Of a stretch of DNA of 64,000 nt, positions 21,560-31,754 are shown piece after piece (within the stretch, counting starts at the first letter, position 1; each line of letters starts with the position of its first letter). Made by a program: the position numbers and the translations under genes. The notes under the pieces are model-generated. The model did not search any database. It was not told the DNA's origin and saw only the letters and a program-made list of their open reading frames with translations. Origin of the DNA: Aspidapion aeneum (lineage: Eukaryota; Arthropoda; Insecta; Coleoptera; Brentidae); contig OY755047.1 in assembly GCA_963576565.1 (NCBI GenBank), positions 32,346,851-32,410,850 of the forward strand, written 5' to 3'.

Positions 21560-24500
21560 TTATTGCTTTTCAGCAAAGGGCAGTGGACACAACTTGACTA
21601 AAGGTCTTTTGTAAGTTCCTTGACAAGTTACCACTGTCGCTACTCTTACTACTTTATCTTTGCCGGGATGTAGCTCTAAGATTCTACCTAGAGGCCACTG
21701 CGATGGCGAGACATTATCTGCTTTAATGACCACCAAAGTTCCAATTTCAGAAAGAGGAAAAGTGGGTTCCAGCCACTTTCCCCTCTGTTGCAACGTATTT
21801 AAATATTCGTTTTTCCATCTTGCCCAAAAATCCTGGTGCATACGTTGAAGCATTTGCCACCTATCCAATCGGTTTAGTTTTAGATGCGATAAATCGTGAT
21901 CAGGCAAGGCGGATAGAGGTTCCAGGGTGAGAAAATGTCCTGGGGTTAGGACAGAAAGATCGTTAGGATCAGAAGAGACGCTGCAGAGCGGTCTGCTATT
22001 TAATAAGGATTCAATTTGGACGATAACTGTGTAAAATTCCTCAAATGTTAAAATCTGGTCACCAACAACCCTATGTAAATGTGTTTTAAAGGACTTGACG
22101 CCTGATTCAGCTAATCCCGAAAAATGTGGGGCTGAGGGTGGTTGAAAGTGCCATTCAATGTGTTCCTTTTCAGCAGATTTTTTAAAAATCTCCCGCAATT
22201 GTTTATCTGCAGCCGTGAAGCAAGTTGCATTGTCTGACACTATCCGGGAAACTCTTCCTCTACGTGAGGTAAACCTACGAAATGCACTCATAAATGCTTC
22301 ACAAGATAAATCTGAAACGATCTCTAGATGCATTGCGCAAGTGGCGAAGCACTTAAAAATGCACACGTACGACTTGGTCGTTTTTGGGTTTCGTGTTTTA
22401 GATAAAGCGGTAGTAAAAAACCCTGCATAGTCTATTCCAATACAGCTAAAGGGTTTTATTTGAGATACCCGTAGAACAGGTAGATTGCCCATAGGGCCTG
22501 GTTGATAAGGTTTTGGATTAAGGATCCAGCAATTTTTACAATTTGATAGCACTGACGTGATAGCACGCCTAGGTGACAAGATCCAAAATCGCTGCATAAG
22601 CAAAAATAATAAAGTTTGCCTTCCTGGATGAAGGTAGATAGTATGAAAGTGGTCGATAATTAATTTTGTAAGAAGGTGATCGCGTGGAAGAATTGCTGGG
22701 TGTTTTTGATCATAATGTAATTTAGCATTTATTAAGCGGCCTCCAACACGAAGAATACCATTTTTATCCAAGAAAGCTCCTAATTTTCTTAAATATTTAG
22801 CAGGACTTTTATTTGCAGTAATATTTGCTATGTCCTCGGCAAAAACCTTGTGCTGAACAAACTTTGTTAAAGAAAAAAGAGCATTATCCAACTCTGAGAT
22901 TGTGAGATTTTCACTAAATTTTACCTCAAGAGGAACCGTTTTTTGACGTAAGAGTTTCACAAATCGGAGAATATATGCAACAATTCTTTGCAGTTGTGGT
23001 AGAGATGAAAATTTTTCAATTAAGTGGTCAAAGCAGTTAGAATCTTCAGTAAATGTAGCGAAAGATAGATAATTACGCTCCTCCGAGGAAGCCAATTCTT
23101 TGTCTAATTTAATTTCGATTGATTTAGGCCAATTTTCTTTTGGTTCTTCAAGCCATTTTGGACCTGTAAACCAGTTACTTGAACTAAGTAAATCGCGCGG
23201 AAAAAGCGACCATGACGCGCAGTCACTCGGGTTATCTTCAGAAATCACGTGATACCACGCAGAAGGTGCTACATTTTCCTGAATTCTAGAAACTCTGTTA
23301 GAAACAAATGTTTTCCATTTGTAAGGTGGACTTTTGATCCAATACAAAGCGATAGTGGAATCAGACCACGCGTAGATATTTTGAACTTGTAAGTTATTTT
23401 TGAAAACGTCAGTTGCATACGAAATTAACTTAGAAAGCATGAGAGCAGACTCAAGTTCTAATCGCGGAATTGATAAATTCTTTCTAATGGGAGCTACTTT
23501 AGTTTTACCCATAACAAAAAATATTTTGGCTTTACCCGAATCATCAGAAAATCGTAAATAAATAACGCAAGCCATTGCTTTCTGTGATGCGTCACAAAAA
23601 CCAAGAAGATCGCACTCTTTATTAATTTTATTTAAAGTAATTTGACGCGGTATTTCAAGTTGCGATAAAAGCGGTAATTGATCCCTAAACTGTGTCCATC
23701 GTTCGATGGTATCGACACACGGGGTTGCGTCCCAATCCAAACCTTCCATCCACAACGTTTGAATCATTAATTTAGCAAAAAGTGTGACGCGTGCCAGAAA
23801 TCCAATGGGATCGAAAATCCTGGCACTCAGGCTTAGGATAGCGCGTTTTGTACACGAAGTGGCGCTTATATTTTGAACAGAATAATTAAAAAAGTCGTTT
23901 GACGGTTGCCAGCGTAGACCTAAGATTTTAATGGTAGTCGCGTCAATGTCAAACTCTGAGGGATTGAGTTGGATATGTGTTTCAGGTAGCTCAGCTAAAA
24001 ATTCAGGACTATTGCTACTCCATTTACGCAACTCAAATCCACCGGATGCCAGACATTTTATTAAATCGTCGCGGATTAATTTCGCTTCTGCAAGGGAAAA
24101 GCTTCCGCTGGTACAATCGTCTATATAAATGTCAGTTTTTAAAACCTCAGAAGCTTTTGGGTAATTCAATTTTTCATCTTCTGAAAGTTGCATTATTACA
24201 CGATTGGCCAAAAATGGAGAACTTGATAAACCAAAAATCATTCTTTTCCACCTATACTCTTTGATAGGTTCATTTGGCGAAAAGCGCCATAAAATTCTTT
24301 GAAAATCGCGGTGCTTGGGATCAATTAGAATTTGATTAAACATTCCCTTAATGTCACAAGTAAAAACGACTGGATAAATCCGAAAATTAAGCAAAATTTT
24401 TACTATGTCGTGCTGCAGTTTTTTACCTACTAAGAGAGTGTCATTTAAGGATAGATTTTGATTTGAAATTTTCATTGAAGCATCATAAACAATTCGAATA

Positions 24501-25486
24501 GATTCGCCCTTTTTTACGAAATGATGGGGTATAATATATGAGCTTATTGGATTCGCGGTTTTAGGAACTTCCTCCATGTAGTCTAAATCTAAATATTCAC
24601 GAATTATATCGGAATATTTTTTATAAATATCTGAATTTGATAAAAGTCTTTTTTCGAGCATGTAAAAACGACGCAAAGCGGGTGCACGAGACTCATTCTT
24701 AGGAAAATAAGGTTCTAAGTCGTTTTTAAAAGGTAATTGTACTTGATAGCGGCCGGAATCAACGCGAGTATGAGTTTTGTAAAATATTTTTTCTGCTAAG
24801 TTTTCTTCCGGAGAGTTAAATGGTAGTTCTGGTAGTTCTTCCGACTCCCAGAATTTTTGCATTGTCTTTTCTAGAGACAGCGTATTGTTTTCTGCATGTA
24901 AAAAAAAGGAGTTCGTACACGTCCCGATTTGTCCAATGTTCCCGGAAAGTACCCAACCGAATGAAGTTAGCATTGCTACAGGTTCGTTTGATTTGCCGGT
25001 CAAGCGGCCATTTTGTAAAATATAAGGATACAAATTTGCGCCTACTAGAAGGTCGATCGATGAAGGTTTAAACCAGTTAGGATCGGAAAGCTCAATCTGT
25101 GAAATGTGCGGCCAAGAAGCTGGATGAATAGTGGCTGACGGTAAAAATGGACAAAGATTAGGCAAGATAATCGCGTCTGTGCAAAAGGTGGGTGTAGTTT
25201 TGCCGACTGGTTTAAGGGTGCAGGTAACCCCCCCTTTTGAGGTACGTTCAGACATTTGTCCAAGACCATATATAGACAACGAACAATCAAACTTCTTGAG
25301 TCCTAGTTTGTTAGCGAACGATTCTGATATATAAGTTAACTGAGATCCTCCGTCCAGGAGCATTCGTATTTTATGATAGCTTCCATATTGGTCACGAATT
25401 TCAGCAATTGCTGTTGATAATAAAGTAGTTTTATTGCAAGCACTTAGCCCACAATAGCTGGGAGAAGAATTTTGCGGAATTTGATT
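21560..25486 (-). CDS. BEL/Pao pol polyprotein (PR-RT-RNase H-integrase)
   Basis: From the first ATG (25363) the frame is open for 1267 residues to the stop at 21560, and it is also open back to 25486 where it meets a stop after the gag zinc knuckles in the same frame. Numbering from that ATG: protease LLDGGSQ at 2-8, RT VFTCDIKGMFNQ at 333-344 and YIDD at 413-416, RNase H GFCDAS at 588-593, integrase zinc module H905/H912/C942/C945, and the catalytic triad D978 (GIDYAG), D1044 (SDNAT), E1086 (AESGVKS). This polyprotein would copy and integrate the element. The long intact frame contrasts with the broken gag. The protease motif reads D-G-G where D-S/T-G is usual. Confidence 0.92.
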   Translation of the reverse strand, partial: NQIPQNSSPSYCGLSACNKTTLLSTAIAEIRDQYGSYHKIRMLLDGGSQLTYISESFANKLGLKKFDCSLSIYGLGQMSERTSKGGVTCTLKPVGKTTPTFCTDAIILPNLCPFLPSATIHPASWPHISQIELSDPNWFKPSSIDLLVGANLYPYILQNGRLTGKSNEPVAMLTSFGWVLSGNIGQIGTCTNSFFLHAENNTLSLEKTMQKFWESEELPELPFNSPEENLAEKIFYKTHTRVDSGRYQVQLPFKNDLEPYFPKNESRAPALRRFYMLEKRLLSNSDIYKKYSDIIREYLDLDYMEEVPKTANPISSYIIPHHFVKKGESIRIVYDASMKISNQNLSLNDTLLVGKKLQHDIVKILLNFRIYPVVFTCDIKGMFNQILIDPKHRDFQRILWRFSPNEPIKEYRWKRMIFGLSSSPFLANRVIMQLSEDEKLNYPKASEVLKTDIYIDDCTSGSFSLAEAKLIRDDLIKCLASGGFELRKWSSNSPEFLAELPETHIQLNPSEFDIDATTIKILGLRWQPSNDFFNYSVQNISATSCTKRAILSLSARIFDPIGFLARVTLFAKLMIQTLWMEGLDWDATPCVDTIERWTQFRDQLPLLSQLEIPRQITLNKINKECDLLGFCDASQKAMACVIYLRFSDDSGKAKIFFVMGKTKVAPIRKNLSIPRLELESALMLSKLISYATDVFKNNLQVQNIYAWSDSTIALYWIKSPPYKWKTFVSNRVSRIQENVAPSAWYHVISEDNPSDCASWSLFPRDLLSSSNWFTGPKWLEEPKENWPKSIEIKLDKELASSEERNYLSFATFTEDSNCFDHLIEKFSSLPQLQRIVAYILRFVKLLRQKTVPLEVKFSENLTISELDNALFSLTKFVQHKVFAEDIANITANKSPAKYLRKLGAFLDKNGILRVGGRLINAKLHYDQKHPAILPRDHLLTKLIIDHFHTIYLHPGRQTLLFLLMQRFWILSPRRAITSVLSNCKNCWILNPKPYQPGPMGNLPVLRVSQIKPFSCIGIDYAGFFTTALSKTRNPKTTKSYVCIFKCFATCAMHLEIVSDLSCEAFMSAFRRFTSRRGRVSRIVSDNATCFTAADKQLREIFKKSAEKEHIEWHFQPPSAPHFSGLAESGVKSFKTHLHRVVGDQILTFEEFYTVIVQIESLLNSRPLCSVSSDPNDLSVLTPGHFLTLEPLSALPDHDLSHLKLNRLDRWQMLQRMHQDFWARWKNEYLNTLQQRGKWLEPTFPLSEIGTLVVIKADNVSPSQWPLGRILELHPGKDKVVRVATVVTCQGTYKRPLVKLCPLPFAEKQ

Positions 25487-26855
25487 TTACAAATTGATAT
25501 TTTGAATATCATTTGAAATATGATTTTGCGAATTGGGCATTGGTGATGAATCAGTTGGGTTATTTGCTCGTTCTAGGTGAATCAAACTATTATGTTTTAG
25601 AGAACAGAAACGACATACATGCGGAGAATTACAATTTTTGAATCTGTGCCTGGAGCTAAGACAGTTGGTACACCAACATTTTTGTCGAACAAAGTTGAAG
25701 CGATCTTGTACAGACTTATTTTGAAAACATTGGCACCGATAAATAAGATGATCAGTTTTATGGCAGAAGGAGCAGAAATTTTGCGTATTATTATTTTGCG
25801 TATTATTATTTTGCGTATTATTATTATGCGTATTATTATTTGAAGTAAAAAATGCATTGATATTTTTGCGTGGAGTTTTGATTAGAAAATGGCGGTTTTG
25901 ATTTTTTATATTGTGATTCTGAAGCAATTCCGCTGGATTTAACGTTTGTTGTGGATACAGAAAATTCTATAGCGTCGAGAGCGTTACACTGGTTGAGAAC
26001 GAATTGTTTTAAAGTTTCAAACTTTGGAATGTGCTTTCCCGCTCTATGTTCTTCCATTTGAAAACGAGTAATAGTCTCTTTATCTAGATGTTTAGAAAAC
26101 ATGAAGAATAACAAGAAATCCCATTCTGAAACTGGAAAATTCATAGTTTTTAGAGAAGAAAGATTTTCTGTAAATGTATCCACTAATGTACGTAGCGGTT
26201 TAGAATCTTTAGAGTTTGAGAGGTAGGGTGCATTATCTAGTGCTTGAAGGTGAGAAAAAGCGATTAATCTCGGTACATCGTAAGGATCAATTAAGGATTG
26301 ATAAGCACTATTATAATTTTCTGCGGATAGAGGAGTACATTGAACAAGAGCCAAAGGTGAACCTTCAAGAGCAGATAGCAAATGGTTAAACTTTTCTATA
26401 TCTGAAAGATCAGAATTTTCATGCACTAGGGATTTATACATATCATGAAAGTATCTAAACGACTTTAGGTCACCGGAAAATGTCGGAATATCTATTTTAG
26501 GTAACCTAACATTATTAGTTTTTCGAGGAATAGATTGCGTGAGAGGAACCTCATTGTCCTCCAGGTATTCATAATGTGAACGCACAAAAGAAGCATTAAA
26601 TTGGAACTCCGTGCGAATAGCCTCTTCAGCAGTAATGTCCTCGCCTTCCGTGATCGCAGCCAAAGTAAGAATACCCTGATGATTTTTTCTAAAATCTGCT
26701 TCTATCTGGTCAAAATGAATGCACATTGACTTAAATTGTCTTTTTGATTGTAAATAATTTTTAATGCGGCCGGCAAAGTCTTTTAACTCCGCCATTTGGT
26801 TACACGCCATAGTGCGTATGGCTTTGTGTTGTTTAATCTTAGCGGCGTTCGACAT
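25487..26855 (-). pseudogene. BEL/Pao gag, frameshifted
   Basis: ATG 26855 opens a 339-codon gag N-terminal part (26855-25836) with DIPTFSGDLKSFRYFHDMYK and the ALxSPLA-type core characteristic of BEL gag. A frameshift somewhere in 25836-25927 moves to a second frame that carries an N-N-N-T-Q repeat and CCHC/CCCH zinc knuckles (CSFCHKTDHLIYRC, CWCTNC, CRFCSLKHNSLIH). It ends at TAA 25487-25489, in frame with pol. Gag packages the element RNA. The broken frame may be mutation; a programmed shift is less likely. Confidence 0.8.
25786..25850. repeat. 15-bp minisatellite inside gag
   Basis: Four near-identical copies of 'attttgcgtattatt' encode the (N)NNTQ(N) repeat of the gag linker. Replication slippage here could alter linker length. 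Confidence 0.8.
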
Positions 26856-27235
26856 ATTTATAGCTATTCAAAAAACTGTCAAGGAACTGTTTAAATATGT
26901 ACCTTTAGTCAACGTGTATGTAAGCCTTTAATTTCTGTAGAACATATGTTCTATTATCTAAATTGAAAACAAATAAAAAACCTAAACAAAGTTCAATAAA
27001 TCTTGTTTGTTTTGAAAATTCTAGGAAACCCCCTAAATCTTGTAAATCGGAATGCCCGACAAAAAAAACAGTTTTTTGTTGCGCGCCGAGTGCAACCTTG
27101 AATTTATTGGGCGAAAATAATAAAACTTATCAAAATGAGCATAACATAGAAAGCGGGTAATTTTAATTATTGTGAAAATAATTTGCTTTAATTAGCGCGG
27201 TTTTGGTTTTGAAACCTTTATTTTTTGAGCAATTC

Positions 27236-27251
27236 GGCTCGATAAGGACCA
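27236..27251 (-). other. Putative primer binding site of the BEL/Pao element
   Basis: Minus strand TGGTCCTTATCGAGCC starts two bases inside the 5' LTR and begins with TGG, complementary to a tRNA CCA end. I cannot name the tRNA. Confidence 0.45.
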
Positions 27252-27253
27252 TA

Positions 27254-27790
27254 TGCACTAGCATACGGTATACTACCAATTTTTTTTGAAATATTAATTT
27301 GCGGAACGATTTAATTAAAATAAGAAATGCGGGAAATTGAGCCAGCACTTACCATTCGTATCGTCTTCTCGGGGTAGTATCCATCAGCTAGTCAAAATTG
27401 CGGGTAATTGCGGGTTTGTTTCGAGCGTATAAAGGCACTTTTTTGAGTTTTTATTTAAACTCCACTTGTCCGTTTTTTTTTTCGAGTTTTTGACGAGTGT
27501 CCTCGTCATTTTCTGACGGTTTTCTGCCTCATATTCTTGACGCATGAGGGCACTTCTCGTGCAAGCTCAAGTCCATATATTTGGATTTTTTGATGCGCGA
27601 GATTGTAAAGTTTACGCGACGCGACAAGAAAATAAAGGTTTCATTATAAAAATATATGAATATTTAATTATTACCTAAAATAACCCAATAAAAATAAGGA
27701 AAATAATTCCTTTGATAGAAAATGCAGAATTAAACGAAAACATAATTCAAAGAATACTTATAAACTAATGTTGAGGGTGAAGCCCGAACA
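27254..27790 (-). repeat. 5' LTR of the BEL/Pao element
   Basis: Same ends as the left LTR. The internal sequence shares TATA-like and poly-A-signal-like strings (aaataaaggtttcatt) with its partner. It should contain the element promoter. Confidence 0.92.
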
Positions 27791-27795
27791 CCTTT

Positions 27796-28294
27796 AAGCC
27801 TTCCAAAAAAAACCTGTTTAAAATGCCTAAAAGTAATGGCAAAAATCAAAAGTCTAAAGTTTATATTTACCACTCTTAAAAACCTTAAGGAAACTAGGTT
27901 CTATATGGCCGCCTATATAATCATATTTACTTTTAAACTACTTGTAACTACAAAAATAAAAGGATATAAGGTAACCTTTTAGCTCTATTATAAAACACTT
28001 TTGTTATGACCTAAAGTAATGAAAAAAACTAAAAGACCAAAGTTTATATTTATTTCTTTGTAAAAACTTTAAGTAAAAGGGTTTTATAAGACCATCTTTA
28101 TAAATCAGAAATCAATAAAACCAAAAGTATCTAAAAGGAACAGAAGAACACTTTTTGGTTGTATAACACCTCTTTAGGTAATTGGCAATATAAATTACCA
28201 TTTTGTAGCCAAATTGATTCTAAAAGCCATAACAGCACCCTCTAAATAACCTTGGAACCAAATTAATAAAACCTTGAGTGGTAATAATGTTACT
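27796..28294. other. AT-rich intergenic, diverged repeats
   Basis: Contains two or three diverged copies of 'aaaccttaaggaaac...ttatatggccgcct', related to 20277-20310. No gene seen. Confidence 0.4.
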
Positions 28295-28850
28295 TGGGTG
28301 CCAACCCTAAAATTGGCTAAATAACGTTTTTCCGAATTTTAACTCAGGGTGTGGTTTTTTAGCATCCCTGTGGCCCTACCATACTGCAGTTTGGTGGTTT
28401 TGTTGATAAACTATATAGTTTATAACTTATGAATTTTCAAAATTTGGCCATTTTGATGTTATGGAACGTAAAAATCGCTAAATGACGTTTTTCCGAATTT
28501 TAACTCAGGGTGTGATTTTTTCGTATCTCTATGGCTCTACCATACTGCAACTTGGTGCTTTTCTTGATGAACTGTGTAGTTTTTAAAATATAAATGTTCA
28601 AAGTTTGGCCATTTTGGTCTTATGGGACTTTCCAGCTTAAAATTCGCTAAATGACGTTTTTTCGAATTTTAACTCAGGGTGTGGTTTTTTGTACCACTAT
28701 GGAACTACCATACTGCAACTCGGTGCTTTCGTTGATAAACTGTATAGTTTAAAAAAAATGAATTTTCAAAATTTGGCCAGTTTGATCCTATGGGATTCAT
28801 ACCCTAAAATTCGCTAAATGAAATTTTTTACAAGCTTTTATTTAACTTCA
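28295..28850. repeat. About 165-bp satellite, cluster 2
   Basis: Three units with 'catactgca' near 28380, 28541 and 28710, otherwise as in cluster 1. It ends where a different tandem repeat begins. Confidence 0.8.
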
Positions 28851-29700
28851 CCTGTATTTCAACTCATTTTTGAAGAACTTCCAAACATTCGATTGACTTC
28901 AAATTCCGCATAGCGTCTTAGTTCCGATGACAATACAATAATATGGTTTCATCGAGTACCTAGCTCCCTCCTAACGGGGGGTGAAGAGGGAGTAAAACTT
29001 TAATTTGTCCGATTTTAACCAAAATTGGTATCTGGGGGTTTTTGAGGATGAGAATTACGAATTTTTTATCAAATTACAAAAATTTAATATGGCGGATTCA
29101 AAATGGACGATTTAATGTCAAGTTTTTCTAATTACTAACCTAACCTGGAGGGCGGAGAGGGGGTAAAATTTTAGTTTGTTGGATTTCCACCAAAATTGGT
29201 ATCTGGGGGCTTTTGAGGATGGGGATTACGAATTTTTGATCAGATTATAAAAATTCAATATGACGGATTCAAAATGGATGATTTAATGTCAAGTTTTTCT
29301 AATTACTTTCAACTGACTTTCACGTGTCCGACTGACTTCAAATTTCGCATATCGTTATAGTTCCGATGACAATCCCCTAATGTGGTATCACTGACTGCCT
29401 ACTTCCCCCCTAATGTGGAGGGCAAAGAGGACGTAAAATTTTAGTTTGTCGGATTTCCACCAAAACTGGTATCTGAGGGTTTTTGAGGATGAGGATTACG
29501 AATTTTTGATCATATTATAAAAATTCAATATGGCGGATTCAAAATTGACGATTTAATGACGAGTTTTTCTGATTACTTTCAACTGACTTCCACGTAGGTA
29601 TCTGATTGATTTCAAAATTCACATGCTTTCCCGCTAAAAGGGGGGGGGCGTAGATGAGATAAGGCTTTAGTTTGTTCGATCTCGACCAAAATTAATTAAT
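28851..29700. repeat. Second tandem repeat (units about 270 bp)
   Basis: Three degenerate units marked by 'ggtatctgggggtttttgagg', 'acgaatttttgatca', 'aatatggcggattcaaaa' and 'tgacttcaaatttcgcat'. Landmarks at 29029, 29200 and 29468 show one unit is shortened by about 100 bp. No coding capacity. Confidence 0.7.
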
Positions 29701-30149
29701 TCTAGCGTATAATGATCATAATAATAACGAACAGTTTTAGGGATTGACAGGAAAGACTCCCTGCAATATTGATGCGCTAGCTGAAATGCATAGACAAATC
29801 TAAAAATTAAAAAATAAATTTAGAAAAAAAAAACTTTTTGAAAACAATGCCTGCCTAATATGAAGCAGGCGTAATAATGTCCATCCATATCAGAAAAATG
29901 TAAGGGTAGTTTGAGTAGGGTTGGGGTGGGTTGGGTTAGGTTAAATTGTCTAACCTTACATTTCTCTGCTATAATTTAATGAATTTGGATTTTCACTAAA
30001 CTTCGAGTTAACAAGGCTAAAACAAAAATGGTTAAATTTCCTTACGCCCATCGCTTTTATTATTATATCAGAACTTTCAAAAAATTATTTTATGCTTTTT
30101 AATCCATGTTATAAAAGCTTGTTTTCAAAAAGATTTTTTTTAAAAATTT
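29701..30149. other. Unassigned spacer
   Basis: AT-rich. Holds a G/T-rich patch at about 29920-29945 ('ggttggggtgggttgggttagg') followed by its partial complement 'ctaacctta'. No gene seen. Confidence 0.35.
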
Positions 30150-30452
30150 ATTTGAATCTTAACTCAGGGTGTATTTTTTTCGCATATATATGGCCCCACC
30201 ATACTGCAACTCAGTATTCGTTCGATCGCAGTTCGGTACGGTTGTATTGCATCGTACCTGCGTAATAGTGCTAACGAGGTCAAGTCGAGGTTTGTTTTGT
30301 TTATAATAAACCGCGCGCGCGAATCTGTGTTAAATATCTATAAACAATGTTTATTATAAATAATATATCATGTTTAAAAGCAAAAAAGTGTACCATCACC
30401 TGTGAAGCTTGTTTTAAAAATTAGCGAAAAGCCCAAACAAAATCAAGAAAAA

Positions 30453-31645
30453 ATGGATAATGCCGAATTATTTCAGGATAGCCATGCTAGAACACAAAAT
30501 AAAGAAGTTTTATATAGCGAATGGAAAAAATCCCAAAACGAAAAAAATTCACTTAGTGTACAAGTGGATTATCTCCGAAGTCAACTGGAAAGTATGCAAA
30601 AAAAATTGCAAATTTAGAGACAAAAGTCACTAAAAAAGAAGAGTCTGACATGGACTACATTACTGATGAGGACGATCTAGCAAGAGAAACTGAGTGGACC
30701 AGACAAAAAGGAAAAGGTTGGAAAAAACGTCGAATGGATACTTCACTCTCACCACCACAGCAAAGCTCGGGCACTGGAGAGCCCTCCAATAAAACACAAA
30801 ATGAAGTACCCCCTACTAAGGTTAAAAAAGCTCCATTACCTCCACCGATTATGGTAAATGGCGTAAATAATTTTAATGATATTTATGAAAAGTTAAATAT
30901 CATACAAGGAGTTAAAATAAAAGTTTTAAATAACGAAAATATTAAAATAAATGTACAAGACGCAGACAGCTATCGGCTGGTTACTAAAATGCTTAATGAA
31001 ATAAATTATCAATGGCACTCATACGAAAACAAACAAATAAGGCCAATTAGAGTAATAGCGAATAGGCTACACTTCTCATGTGATCCACAAAAAATTGTAG
31101 CTGATCTACAAAAAAAAGGTTTTAAGGCACTGGAAGCCAGCAACAAACTGAAATGGAGAACAAGACAACCTCTTAACATGTTTATGCTCACATTTAGCCA
31201 CGATGAAGATATCAACAAAATTTTTGAAATTTCCAGTATCCTTGGGATTGAAGTGGAAATAAAAGCACTAAAAACTTCAAAATTAGTCCCTCAATGCAAA
31301 AGATGACAATCTTATGGACACACGCAAAAATATTGCGCTAAAGAACCACGTTGCGTAAAATGCACGGGGAAACATCTTACTGTAGAATGCCCCAAACCAA
31401 AAGAATCTGAGCCAAAATGCATCCACTGTGGAGGCAAGCATCCTGCTAACTACAGAGGATGCCTTGTTGCTAAAGAAATACAAAAATTGAAAAATAAACC
31501 TAAGAAACCGAATCTCACACCAAACGGGATTACAAATAGACAAACCCAACAGACAAGAAACACAGTCACTCAAAACTCTGTGACAAGGACATACAGCCAA
31601 GTAGCAGCAACAGCTACTATACCTGATATTAATATCAGTAGTTAA
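30453..31645 (+). pseudogene. Jockey-like ORF1 (gag-like, zinc knuckles)
   Basis: From ATG 30453 the frame is interrupted by a one-base slip in an A run at about 30598-30606, continues at 30650 and ends at TAA 31643-31645. It reads an acidic N-terminal coiled-coil-like stretch, a central RNA-binding-type region, then three knuckles: CKR[stop]QSYGHTQKYC, CVKCTGKHLTVEC and CIHCGGKHPANYRGC. The TGA at 31304-31306 sits exactly where the second cysteine of the first knuckle belongs. ORF1 proteins coat the element RNA. Confidence 0.85.
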
Positions 31646-31754
31646 AATACTATGGAACAAACACTTCTATTAATTTTGGAGAAATTGAACAAACTTGATG
31701 AGCAATTAACTAAACTAGAAAGTAGCAATAACGGAGCTACCAATATGCCTCAAA

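Larger units (their letters stand above)
20991..27790 (-). mobile_element. Complete BEL/Pao LTR retrotransposon
   Basis: Flanked by LTRs of 539 and 537 bp that begin TG and end CA, and by the 5-bp direct repeat ccttt at 20986-20990 and 27791-27795, as expected for this superfamily. Gag and pol are in minus orientation, so the 5' LTR is the right one. Pol order is protease, RT, RNase H, integrase, which with the YIDD box identifies BEL/Pao rather than Ty3. The LTRs differ at a dozen or so positions plus small indels, implying an insertion of moderate age. One frameshift in gag and one stop between gag and pol suggest the copy is not functional as it stands. Confidence 0.92.

Noticed and set aside
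29915..29990. Possible telomeric (TTAGG)n tract
   Set aside because: Only one or two imperfect GGTTAGG-like words in a G/T-rich patch; no array.
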